Shown here: positions 1 through 5,095 of the stretch, piece after piece
Layout of the letters: each line of letters opens with the position of its first letter
Position numbering within the stretch: position 1 is the stretch's first letter
Assembly: GCA_031266315.1 (NCBI GenBank)
Contig: JAISBG010000035.1
Location: 1-5,353 of the forward strand
Length of the DNA: 5,353 bases
Reading direction: 5' to 3'
Origin: Planctomycetaceae bacterium
Lineage (GTDB): Bacteria > Planctomycetota > Planctomycetia > Pirellulales > Thermoguttaceae
Translations under genes and position numbers: made by a program
Notes under the pieces: model-generated
What the model was told of the DNA's origin: nothing
Databases searched by the model: none
The model's input: only the letters and a program-made list of their open reading frames with translations

Positions 1-1
1 T

Positions 2-385
2 CACTCACTAAAGAGATTTTTTGAAACAAAAAATCCTAGTGTTCAAAGGTTGGTTGTTAATAAAGGTTGGTTGTTAATTTTGACAGATTGGTGTAGCAAA
101 AAATCGGGCAGTTATGTAATTAATCTTGAGTCTCATCTCCAATTTCCTACGCTTCATGTTTCCATTCGAGAGGAGGATTTCCCAAAACAGACCCTATACA
201 ATACCGCTATTTCGGTTCCTTGTCAACCCGAAATGATTTTTACGTTGACGGGTTCGTTTACGCAGCAAACATTGGAAAGTGAGAAAGACGGAATCCTCAC
301 AATCTACTATCTCATGTTACGCACGGTCGGCGAAAAGTCGGTCAAACATACATTAACAACAGAATTTTGTTGTCCGGTAGGATAG
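2..385 (+). CDS. C-terminal part of an unrecognised protein (5' end outside window, possibly decayed)
   Basis: An open frame runs from the left edge to a TAG at 383-385, about 127 codons, with no in-window start that is clearly right; a TTG at 50 is possible but has no convincing ribosome binding site. I do not recognise the family. The product looks like a real protein, with alternating hydrophobic stretches suggesting beta strands (for example TAISVPCQPEMIFTLTGSF), several cysteines, and no membrane segment or catalytic motif I can name. Codon choice is mixed and similar to the neighbouring genes. Two oddities suggest decay. A 17-bp tandem duplication (45-78), not a multiple of three, joins two reading frames near the left end. 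The last codons (Pro-Val-Gly-stop) lie in the left arm of the palindrome beginning at 375, so the natural C-terminus may have been replaced. It is the only gene on the plus strand. Coding nature is fairly likely; function is unknown. Confidence 0.5.
   Translation, partial: HSLKRFFETKNPSVQRLVVNKGWLLILTDWCSKKSGSYVINLESHLQFPTLHVSIREEDFPKQTLYNTAISVPCQPEMIFTLTGSFTQQTLESEKDGILTIYYLMLRTVGEKSVKHTLTTEFCCPVG
45..78. repeat. 17-bp perfect tandem duplication
   Basis: The unit AAAGGTTGGTTGTTAAT occurs twice back to back, at 45-61 and 62-78, with no mismatch. Because 17 is not divisible by three, the same bases are read in two frames (as RLVVN and then KGWLLI) inside the open frame that crosses them. Loss of one copy would put the downstream coding frame in phase with a different upstream frame, one that has a TAA at 9-11. 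Slipped-strand replication is the simplest origin. Confidence 0.9.
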
Positions 386-592
386 CAAGTTTTTCTTCCG
401 CCCCTTTAGGGGCAACACAAGCCAGCCCGCCGCAACGCGGCGGGTGAGAACCAATAACACGCCGCCCTGAAAAGGCAATAATAGTTATGCTGCCCTTACA
501 GGGCGATTGTTCGGGCGGGATTTACCCGCCGCGTTGCGGCGGGCTGGCTTGTGTTGCCCTTGCAGGGCGGAGGAAAACTCGCAATCCTACCG
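375..592. repeat. 218-bp palindromic intergenic element with nested hairpin
   Basis: The outer arms 375-445 and 524-592 are inverted copies. They begin with CGGTAGGAT on the left, mirrored as ATCCTACCG on the right, then pass through a diverged stretch into a perfect 36-bp match (410-445 with 524-559). Each inner arm is itself a strong GC hairpin (CCCGCCGCAACGCGGCGGG on the left). The 78-nt centre holds a smaller inverted repeat, CGCCCTGAAAAGGCA at 463-477 against TGCCCTTACAGGGCG at 491-505. The element is much richer in GC than its surroundings and encodes nothing. Its shape fits a REP/MITE-like non-autonomous repeat or a large bidirectional transcription barrier; no transposase that could move it is visible. 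It lies between the convergent plus-strand fragment and the sulfatase, and its left arm supplies the stop codon of the former. Confidence 0.85.
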
Positions 593-695
593 AGTTGATG
601 TCTATTTGACCGACTTGTTTACCTACGGGGCGGAACTGGAGTTACTATGTTAGTCATAAAATTGGTATTTTTATAACTATTCCGTGTAATTTTTG
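593..695. other. Spacer between palindrome and sulfatase 3' end
   Basis: No gene is supported here. The stretch holds most of the first 59-bp repeat copy (from 643) and the left half of an interrupted inverted repeat: GTTTACCTAC at 617-626 against GTAGGTAAAC at 706-715, extended by GACCG at 608-612 against CGGTC at 715-719. The right half falls inside the last codons of the sulfatase, so the repeat copy sits within the loop. A 20-codon open frame, 591-653 (+), ends in TAG and could be a remnant of the plus-strand gene cut by the palindrome, but it is too short to claim as coding. Confidence 0.5.
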
Positions 696-701
696 TTAAA
701 A
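643..701. repeat. 59-bp direct repeat, copy 1 (sulfatase 3' side)
   Basis: This segment matches 2759-2817 in the same orientation at 55 of 59 positions (my count); the shared core includes GTTAGTCATAAAATTGGTAT. The match ends at GTTAAAA. The sulfatase stop codon (TAA on the minus strand, 696-698) and part of its penultimate codon lie inside this copy. AT content is high. Whether it is a mobile-element end, a conserved downstream regulatory segment or the trace of a gene duplication cannot be decided from two copies. Confidence 0.85.
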
Positions 702-2591
702 ATCGGTAGGTAAACGGTCTTGGATAGATTGCATGATTTTTTCAAACACGGTACCGATTCTGCCTTTGAAGGATTCGCCTTTTAATGTACGAATTTCTTC
801 GGCAAATTTACCGCAACGCAGAGCAAAAGTATCCAACGCTTCAAGAGATTGCCAAATAAGATAGGGAGAATCAGATCGGGCGGCTTCCAATAAAATTGGT
901 ACAGCAATGTTTACATCGCAGTCTTTACCGTAACGCCCCAATGATTCGGCAACCACAATACGAACAGAAATATTTTTGTCGTTAATTTGGTTTTGAAGAA
1001 TCGGTTTCCACGAATCCAACAGAGTCGTTGTTGTTTCGTTGGGTTGCGTTCCGTCAACTCCCGCCGTGTCCGCAAGACGAACCAAAATTCCAATCGCCCC
1101 CCAATACCGAACAGCCGACTCCGTGTCCGAAAGTAATTCCCGTAACTCCGATTCTGTTACCGAACGGTCGGTTGCCCGATCAGCGGCATTGAGAATTTTT
1201 TCAAACGGATATTGTTTTGCATCGTGTCCCATTTCATACGGTGTTGAACCGGCAAACCGCGTATGGAGCATTGCTTCCGGAAGGAAATGGACATCACGAA
1301 TTGTTGACAAATGTTCATACAATACCGATTTCAATTTTGTTTTAATATTACGGTATTCCGGTGAATCCGCCAGATTGACAATTTCATCGTGATCGGTTTT
1401 GAGATCGTAAAGTTCTTCCGTCGGTTTGAGTTTCCAGAAAAACGCTTGTTCCGCCGGTAAATTGCCTTGATCGTAAAGTTCCCGCCAAACCTGTGTTGTG
1501 CGGGTCTGAAACATATAATTGTTGTGCGCTCCGTAAATGATTTCAGGATGATAATTCCGTACATAAACATATCGTCCGTCGCTGACGGAACGAACCAGAT
1601 CACCTCGTTCATCCATTCTGCCGCGAAAACCGAACACAAATTCACGCGGTTTGCCGATAAACTTCCCCGCAAAAGCGATTCCTTGCATGGTTTTCGGCGG
1701 TTCAATTCCGGCGAGACTTAACATTGTCGGAGCCAAATCGACAAACGAAATCAAACGTTCACTTTTTGTTCCGTTTCGATAATCCGGCGGAGCAAGATGT
1801 TTGAATTTCGGCGGAAAATAAACAATAAAAGGAACACCAAGTCCACAGTCAAACGGAGTTCGTTTGTTACGCGGCATTCCGCTGCCGTGATCGCCGAAAA
1901 AGAATACAATCGTGTTTTCCGCCAAACCTGCTTTTTCCAGTTCGTCGAGTTTCACACCGCAACGAATATCCATCTCAGCAATCCGGTCATGGTATTGCGC
2001 CCAATCACGGCGAATTTCAGGAACATTCGGATGATATTTCGGAACCGGTTCTTTTTCCGGATCGCGTTGGAGCTCGTGTTTGTTACGAATTTGTGATTCG
2101 TGTGTTGTTTCAAAATTGAAAACAGCAAAAAACGGAGTGTTCGGCGGACGGTTTTTCCAATGAGCCTTGTTACTCGAAACATCCCAGCAATTCTTACCGT
2201 CTTGAGCAAAAACATTGTAATCTTCCTTAAAATTATTCGCACAATAATATCCGTTCCGTCGGAGATAGCGGGGAAACATTTCGATTTGATTGGGCAACGG
2301 AACACTGCTTCTCATTTGTTCGGCTCCGAGCGATGCCGGATAACAACCGGTAATAATTGTTGTCCTTGCCGGAGCGCAAACCGGATGATTCGACCACGCA
2401 AATCGATATAACATTCCGCGTTCGGCGAGACGATCCAATACCGGAGTTACGGCGGTTGGAGATTCGTAACATCCGAGATGCCGCCCGATGTCTTCACAGG
2501 TCAACCATAAAATATTGGGTTGGTCGTCCGCCAAAATTGACGAAACAAAAAAACAAATCAATAACGTTAATGTTTGACAAATTATTTTCAT
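696..2591 (-). CDS. Secreted S1-family (formylglycine-dependent) sulfatase with HEAT-like C-terminal region
   Basis: This 631-residue protein belongs to the alkaline-phosphatase-like type I sulfatases, which hydrolyse sulfate esters (some members sulfamides) of glycans. A signal peptide covers about residues 1-21 (hydrophobic core TLLICFFV, probable cut after ILA). Active-site signatures are present: NILWLTCEDIG (metal ligands around E33-D34, where many relatives have DD), CAPAR at 72-76 with C72 the residue converted to formylglycine, TGCYP at 81-85, His164 in FNFETTH, and GDHG at 233-236 followed by K243. The EELYDL..DHDEIVNLA segment is the usual C-terminal sulfatase subdomain. Residues about 475-600 form helical repeats (ESAVRYWGAIGIL, ISVRIVVAESLGRYG) resembling HEAT repeats, as in many planctomycete sulfatases. 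The ATG at 2591 places the signal peptide exactly at the N-terminus, but no Shine-Dalgarno sequence precedes it. Substrate is unknown. No maturation enzyme lies in the window. The stop falls in a direct repeat. Confidence 0.95.
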   Translation of the reverse strand: MKIICQTLTLLICFFVSSILADDQPNILWLTCEDIGRHLGCYESPTAVTPVLDRLAERGMLYRFAWSNHPVCAPARTTIITGCYPASLGAEQMRSSVPLPNQIEMFPRYLRRNGYYCANNFKEDYNVFAQDGKNCWDVSSNKAHWKNRPPNTPFFAVFNFETTHESQIRNKHELQRDPEKEPVPKYHPNVPEIRRDWAQYHDRIAEMDIRCGVKLDELEKAGLAENTIVFFFGDHGSGMPRNKRTPFDCGLGVPFIVYFPPKFKHLAPPDYRNGTKSERLISFVDLAPTMLSLAGIEPPKTMQGIAFAGKFIGKPREFVFGFRGRMDERGDLVRSVSDGRYVYVRNYHPEIIYGAHNNYMFQTRTTQVWRELYDQGNLPAEQAFFWKLKPTEELYDLKTDHDEIVNLADSPEYRNIKTKLKSVLYEHLSTIRDVHFLPEAMLHTRFAGSTPYEMGHDAKQYPFEKILNAADRATDRSVTESELRELLSDTESAVRYWGAIGILVRLADTAGVDGTQPNETTTTLLDSWKPILQNQINDKNISVRIVVAESLGRYGKDCDVNIAVPILLEAARSDSPYLIWQSLEALDTFALRCGKFAEEIRTLKGESFKGRIGTVFEKIMQSIQDRLPTDF

Positions 2592-2758
2592 TGCAATAAT
2601 TCAGAGGAATTTCCATCAATAACCGACTTATCCTGTTTATGGGTAAATTCGTTGCACGGCGAATTTTAATCCAAAGGAACCAACAAAGAATAACGGCAAA
2701 GTATAATTGATTGAATCAATAGAATCAAGACAATCCCCAAAAAAGGTTGGCGATTTTA
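2592..2758. other. Upstream region of the sulfatase gene
   Basis: No gene is seen in this stretch. It must carry the sulfatase promoter and leader unless the gene is read from further upstream. Just before the ATG the minus strand reads CTCTGAATTATTGCA, without a purine-rich ribosome binding site, so initiation may not rely on Shine-Dalgarno pairing. I could not pick out a convincing -35/-10 pair. There is an AT-rich stretch near 2700-2725 but no clear operator-like dyad. Confidence 0.4.
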
Positions 2759-2817
2759 TACTGTGTTAGTCATAAAATTGGTATTTTTATAATAATTCAG
2801 TGTAATTTTTGTTAAAA
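2759..2817. repeat. 59-bp direct repeat, copy 2 (sulfatase 5' side)
   Basis: This copy matches 643-701 at 55 of 59 positions in the same orientation. It lies about 170 nt upstream of the sulfatase start, so the two copies bracket the gene and its upstream region. On the minus strand, just outside copy 2, the bases read in the phase of the sulfatase end (NSYDNF-stop, next to the sulfatase's own LPTDF-stop) and give the same TAA. This is compatible with copy 2 being the tail of a lost upstream paralogue, though the resemblance is short. Confidence 0.85.
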
Positions 2818-2862
2818 GTTGTCATAACTATTTACTTTTACTTAATAGGTACAAAAAGCGGA

Positions 2863-2939
2863 GTAGCCCGATAGGGTTTAATTTTCATAACCGCAGGTCA
2901 AAGACCTGCGGTTACGAAAATAACGCCCTGTCGGGCTAT
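2863..2939. repeat. REP-like palindrome, 37-bp arms, 3-nt loop
   Basis: The arms 2863-2899 and 2903-2939 are inverted copies with about seven mismatches. The inner 12 bp are perfect (TAACCGCAGGTC, loop AAA, GACCTGCGGTTA) and the outer ends share AGCCCGAYAGGG. The form, a GC-rich tip with imperfect arms in an intergenic region, is that of repetitive extragenic palindromes. A 9-bp inverted pair, TAACTATTT at 2825-2833 and AAATAGTTA at 2962-2970, brackets it. It could act as a transcription barrier or be mobilised in trans by a REP-associated Y1 transposase; neither is shown here. Confidence 0.8.
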
Positions 2940-3069
2940 TCGGTTTTCGGGTCAATCCAGAAAATAGTTACTTGAAAAATACCAAATATAACCCTAATAC
3001 AGTATACGTTACTTTAAAGATAATTTCTTAAAAGAAGTTTTCTACAAAATTTGTAATATTTCAGTAGAA
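2940..3069. other. AT-rich spacer, no gene
   Basis: This stretch between two palindromes has stop codons in all frames and no recognisable coding content. It contains a short weak dyad (TTTCTTAAAAGAA) and an isolated GTATAC palindrome. Nothing can be assigned with confidence. Confidence 0.4.
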
Positions 3070-3185
3070 TTTTCCTGATTCTACCGGATTAGGTGTTCAA
3101 GTATTGAAAATTCTGGGACTTGAATTTTGATAACCCTACGGACTTTTCAATATAGGAACACCTATAATCCGGTTGAATCAGAAAA
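3070..3185. repeat. 116-bp AT-rich inverted repeat (MITE-like or terminator-like)
   Basis: Left arm 3070-3110 and right arm 3144-3185 are inverted copies with 36 matching positions, four mismatches and three unpaired bases; the spacer is 33 nt (3111-3143). Perfect blocks include ACCGGATTA, GGTGTTC and ATTGAAAA, and the ends are TTTTC and GAAAA. It is unlike the two GC-rich palindromes. No clear target-site duplication was found. It lies about 40 nt beyond the stop of the EEP gene on that gene's downstream side, so it could help end transcription, but its length and matched ends also fit a small non-autonomous element. Confidence 0.75.
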
Positions 3186-3216
3186 TTGTATTATTATTTG
3201 TAACATTCTATTTTAA

Positions 3217-3238
3217 TGCTGCAATTAATATTGCAGCA
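3217..3238 (-). terminator. Hairpin spanning the EEP-gene stop codon
   Basis: TGCTGCAAT (3217-3225) pairs perfectly with ATTGCAGCA (3230-3238) around a TAAT loop. The stop codon of the EEP gene (3225-3227) lies at the tip of this stem. On the minus strand the stem is followed by TTAAAATAGA, which is not a good U-tract, so it is a weak candidate for an intrinsic terminator and may instead stabilise the mRNA 3' end or affect termination of translation. Confidence 0.4.
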
Positions 3239-4178
3239 AGAATGTTCCTAGAACAGCGCGGTGGTCGGAAGGATAATGATCGAATCCGATGTCCGTCAAA
3301 TTGCTTTTCTCGCCGACAACCTGAACATCAACGACTTCCGTTTTTGAACCGTGAAAGAATAGAAAATCAATCCGGTCAAATACTTCGCGTTTGGCGGGTA
3401 AGGTTGTCCATGTGTGTCCTTTATGAGTAACTTCATCGGGATATTTCACTCGATAACTGTCTTTCATGTCGGCTTTTTCCATGAATGTTTTTGTGGCGAG
3501 CCACGCGACGGGTATTTTACAAATTCCCGCTTTTGCCGCTTTTTCTGTCCAATCCAAGCACGACGGCTCGTTGAAATCACCGGTCAGAAAAATCGGGCAA
3601 TTGTCCTTTTGTGCCTCCTTAATGTCGGAAACTGTCGCTTCAACATCTTTCTTACGCGACTTCCACGCCGATTCAATCGCTTCTTCAGCGGTGTTGAGCA
3701 ATGGAGCATTGCAGTACGGGATACCGTTCAACTGATAGGGTTCATACGGGCAATGAATTAGATGAATGTTGAACATCCAGACAAAACGGTTTTCGTCGAT
3801 TTGTATTTTGCAACCCTTGCGGTTTGTCGATATTTGCACCACCGGATAACGGCTAATAATCGTACAATTTGAACTGGTGTAAGAATGCCAATTCATCTCG
3901 TTGGCAATTTTTTCAGCCATATTGTTACCGTTTTTTGAAGATTCCTGAATACCGACAATATCGACCGATGTTTCACGAATGACTCGCGCGGTTTCTTCAA
4001 CAGATTTCCCGCCGCCAACCCAAATATTGAAACTCATCACTTTTAATTGTTGCGTATTTTGTTGCTGTTCCTGAGCAGTGAGAACCTGCGGAATTAACAC
4101 AACAACAGAAAACGCGAACACCAATAAAAATGACAACTTCCTCGATAATATACACGAAAACATACGAAACAGTTTCAT
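3225..4178 (-). CDS. Secreted endonuclease/exonuclease/phosphatase (EEP) family protein
   Basis: This 317-residue protein has the fold signatures of the EEP/DNase I-like superfamily, whose metal-dependent members cleave phosphodiester or phosphomonoester bonds in nucleic acids, phosphoinositides or sphingomyelin. An N-terminal signal sequence covers about residues 1-35 (basic start, hydrophobic core LSFLLVFAFSVVVLI, probable cut after LTA). Motifs in order are VMSFNIW (N51), GIQES (metal ligand E79), TIISRYPV (106-113), FNIHL (H139), LTGDFNEPS (D201 and N203), FDRIDFLF (D271) and SDHRAV (D305-H306, the general-base pair). All catalytic motifs appear intact, so it should be active. The start at 4178 is supported by AAGGAG nine bases upstream. 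It follows the lipoprotein gene by 114 nt on the same strand and may share its transcript. The particular substrate cannot be read from sequence; export argues against a DNA-repair role. Confidence 0.93.
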   Translation of the reverse strand: MKLFRMFSCILSRKLSFLLVFAFSVVVLIPQVLTAQEQQQNTQQLKVMSFNIWVGGGKSVEETARVIRETSVDIVGIQESSKNGNNMAEKIANEMNWHSYTSSNCTIISRYPVVQISTNRKGCKIQIDENRFVWMFNIHLIHCPYEPYQLNGIPYCNAPLLNTAEEAIESAWKSRKKDVEATVSDIKEAQKDNCPIFLTGDFNEPSCLDWTEKAAKAGICKIPVAWLATKTFMEKADMKDSYRVKYPDEVTHKGHTWTTLPAKREVFDRIDFLFFHGSKTEVVDVQVVGEKSNLTDIGFDHYPSDHRAVLGTFLLQY

Positions 4179-4187
4179 AAACTTGTT

Positions 4188-4193
4188 CTCCTT
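4188..4193 (-). promoter_or_regulatory. Shine-Dalgarno site of the EEP gene
   Basis: The minus strand reads AAGGAG, then nine bases, then the ATG at 4178. It is the clearest ribosome binding site in the window and decides the start in favour of this ATG over the methionine at residue 6. Confidence 0.8.
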
Positions 4194-4275
4194 TTTATTA
4201 AAATTTAACGTAATATGTAATACAAGAGAAACCGTTACGACTTACTCCGGTCTCGCGGTAACTCTTGCTTGATAG

Positions 4276-4302
4276 ACGGCACCAAAACAATTTTAACGCC
4301 GT
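4276..4302 (-). other. RNA hairpin spanning the lipoprotein-gene stop codon
   Basis: On the minus strand ACGGCGTTAAAA (4302-4291) can pair with TTTTGGTGCCGT (4287-4276) around a three-base TTG loop: twelve pairs, three of them G-U. The G-U pairs form only in the minus-strand transcript; on the plus strand they would be A-C mismatches, so this looks like an RNA structure of the sense message. The UAA stop (4295-4293) lies near the tip. No U-tract follows, so it is not a typical terminator. It could tune expression between the lipoprotein and the EEP gene. Confidence 0.45.
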
Positions 4303-4784
4303 TTCAATTCGTTTACTTTTTTCGGCGAAGTATCGGCTTCGCCGGTCAGATTCAATTCAATTTTTTTATTTCCATTTGCCGGAATAGTTGCGGTTAGTCC
4401 GCTACTTTTGACATCGGCGTATTGTAACGGAAGATGTTCTATCACCTCGCGTGTATCAATAACAACCCGATTCTTTCCTGAACCCTCTTCACGCATTTCA
4501 CCACGATATTCTGCTTTCGTAACGGTAACAATGTATTCACCGGGGTAAACTCCGTCGCCGGGGTTAAGTGTCATCATGGTAAACGAACCGTTGGCGTTAG
4601 TGGTTGCCGACGCGGCGCGGGTTTCACCAACCGGATTGAATATCACCAACGCATTGCCAACCGGTTGACCGTTAAATTTTACCACCCCGCCCGCAGGAGA
4701 CAACCCGTCAAGTTTACTGCTATTGCATCCAAAACAAATTAGACACATACTAAGAACAAAAATCGTAAAAATCTTTTTCATCAT
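4293..4784 (-). CDS. Small lipoprotein with a carboxypeptidase-regulatory-like (transthyretin-like) domain
   Basis: This 163-residue protein starts with a lipoprotein signal: two lysines, a hydrophobic stretch, then ICFGC with the probable lipidated cysteine at 20. The -3 residue is Cys rather than the usual Leu or Val, so the lipobox is atypical. Residues about 32-90 show a beta-sandwich pattern: GGVVKFNGQPVGNALVIFNP, a T-x-A-N-G-S-F turn and YPGEYIVTVTK. It is the small lipoprotein type found in many copies in Planctomycetes, with no known enzymatic function and a presumed surface or binding role. The C-terminus is hydrophilic and ends in basic residues. ATGATG gives two possible starts; AGGA at 4790-4793 is five bases from the first and eight from the second, so the second (4781) may be the real one. 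The EEP gene lies 114 nt downstream; nothing upstream is co-directional apart from the transposase remnant. Confidence 0.85.
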   Translation of the reverse strand: MMKKIFTIFVLSMCLICFGCNSSKLDGLSPAGGVVKFNGQPVGNALVIFNPVGETRAASATTNANGSFTMMTLNPGDGVYPGEYIVTVTKAEYRGEMREEGSGKNRVVIDTREVIEHLPLQYADVKSSGLTATIPANGNKKIELNLTGEADTSPKKVNELKRR

Positions 4785-5095
4785 CTTAATCCTAAAAAAT
4801 TTTGTTGAAAGATAATATGTAACTGTCTATTTAGTTTATAAATTTCATAGGCGGTTACTTTAGCAAGTATTTCGTCCTGAAAGCAATTGTGTTTTTTTAC
4901 AAGCGGGGGTGATATTTTTGGGGGGTTGAAATTTTTAAAAAGTTTATGCGTAAGTTGATATTCTTCATGTAGTTATGAATATTTTTTGGAGTAACGTCTC
5001 TTTTTTTCTTTTTTTTGGGGCGTGGATATAGGGTTAGCAATGTTTTTTTGGGTAGTTTTTCTACCGTCGATTCTCTGTTCCCCTCCCAAAGTGGT
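4785..5095. other. Homopolymer-rich spacer between lipoprotein gene and IS110 remnant
   Basis: No gene is supported. The part nearest the lipoprotein (4785-4880) is AT-rich and should contain its promoter; I could not settle on one -10/-35 pair. From about 4890 to 5050 the plus strand has runs of 5-8 T and 4-6 G, for example CTCTTTTTTTCTTTTTTTTG near 4998-5018 and a six-G run at 4920-4925. A five-pair hairpin, GGTAG-TTTTT-CTACC, is at 5051-5065. The stretch follows the transposase on its 3' side, so it may include the non-coding end of that element. The element boundary is not visible. Confidence 0.45.
4790..4793 (-). promoter_or_regulatory. Possible ribosome binding site of the lipoprotein gene
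   Basis: AGGA on the minus strand lies five bases from the first ATG (4784) and eight from the second (4781). The spacing favours the second, which would shorten the protein by one residue. Confidence 0.5.

Noticed and set aside
375..592. CRISPR array or tRNA-like structure
   Set aside because: The repeats are inverted rather than regularly spaced direct units, and no cloverleaf with conserved T-loop bases is present.
1039..1392. Open frames on the plus strand opposite the sulfatase (also 1467-1721, 1797-2096, 2100-2411)
   Set aside because: They lie antisense to a gene with clear catalytic motifs, have low-complexity basic/serine-rich products and no ribosome binding sites. They are by-products of the sulfatase codon pattern.
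3414..3761. Overlapping plus-strand open frames opposite the EEP gene
   Set aside because: The opposite strand encodes all EEP motifs in order; these products are Phe/Arg/Cys-rich and unlike real proteins.
4185..4260. Terminator or riboswitch in the lipoprotein-EEP gap beyond the stop-codon hairpin
   Set aside because: Only a five-base GTTAC/GTAAC dyad was found, without a U-tract or any known aptamer pattern.
2..4784. A defence island or multi-gene novel system
   Set aside because: The genes are a sulfatase, an EEP enzyme, a lipoprotein and an unrecognised fragment. They show no overlap, shared regulation or partner domains that would define a system.
5051..5065. Intrinsic terminator for the transposase
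   Set aside because: The stem has only five pairs and on the minus strand it is followed by A-runs, not U-runs, so it would not act as a terminator of that transcript.
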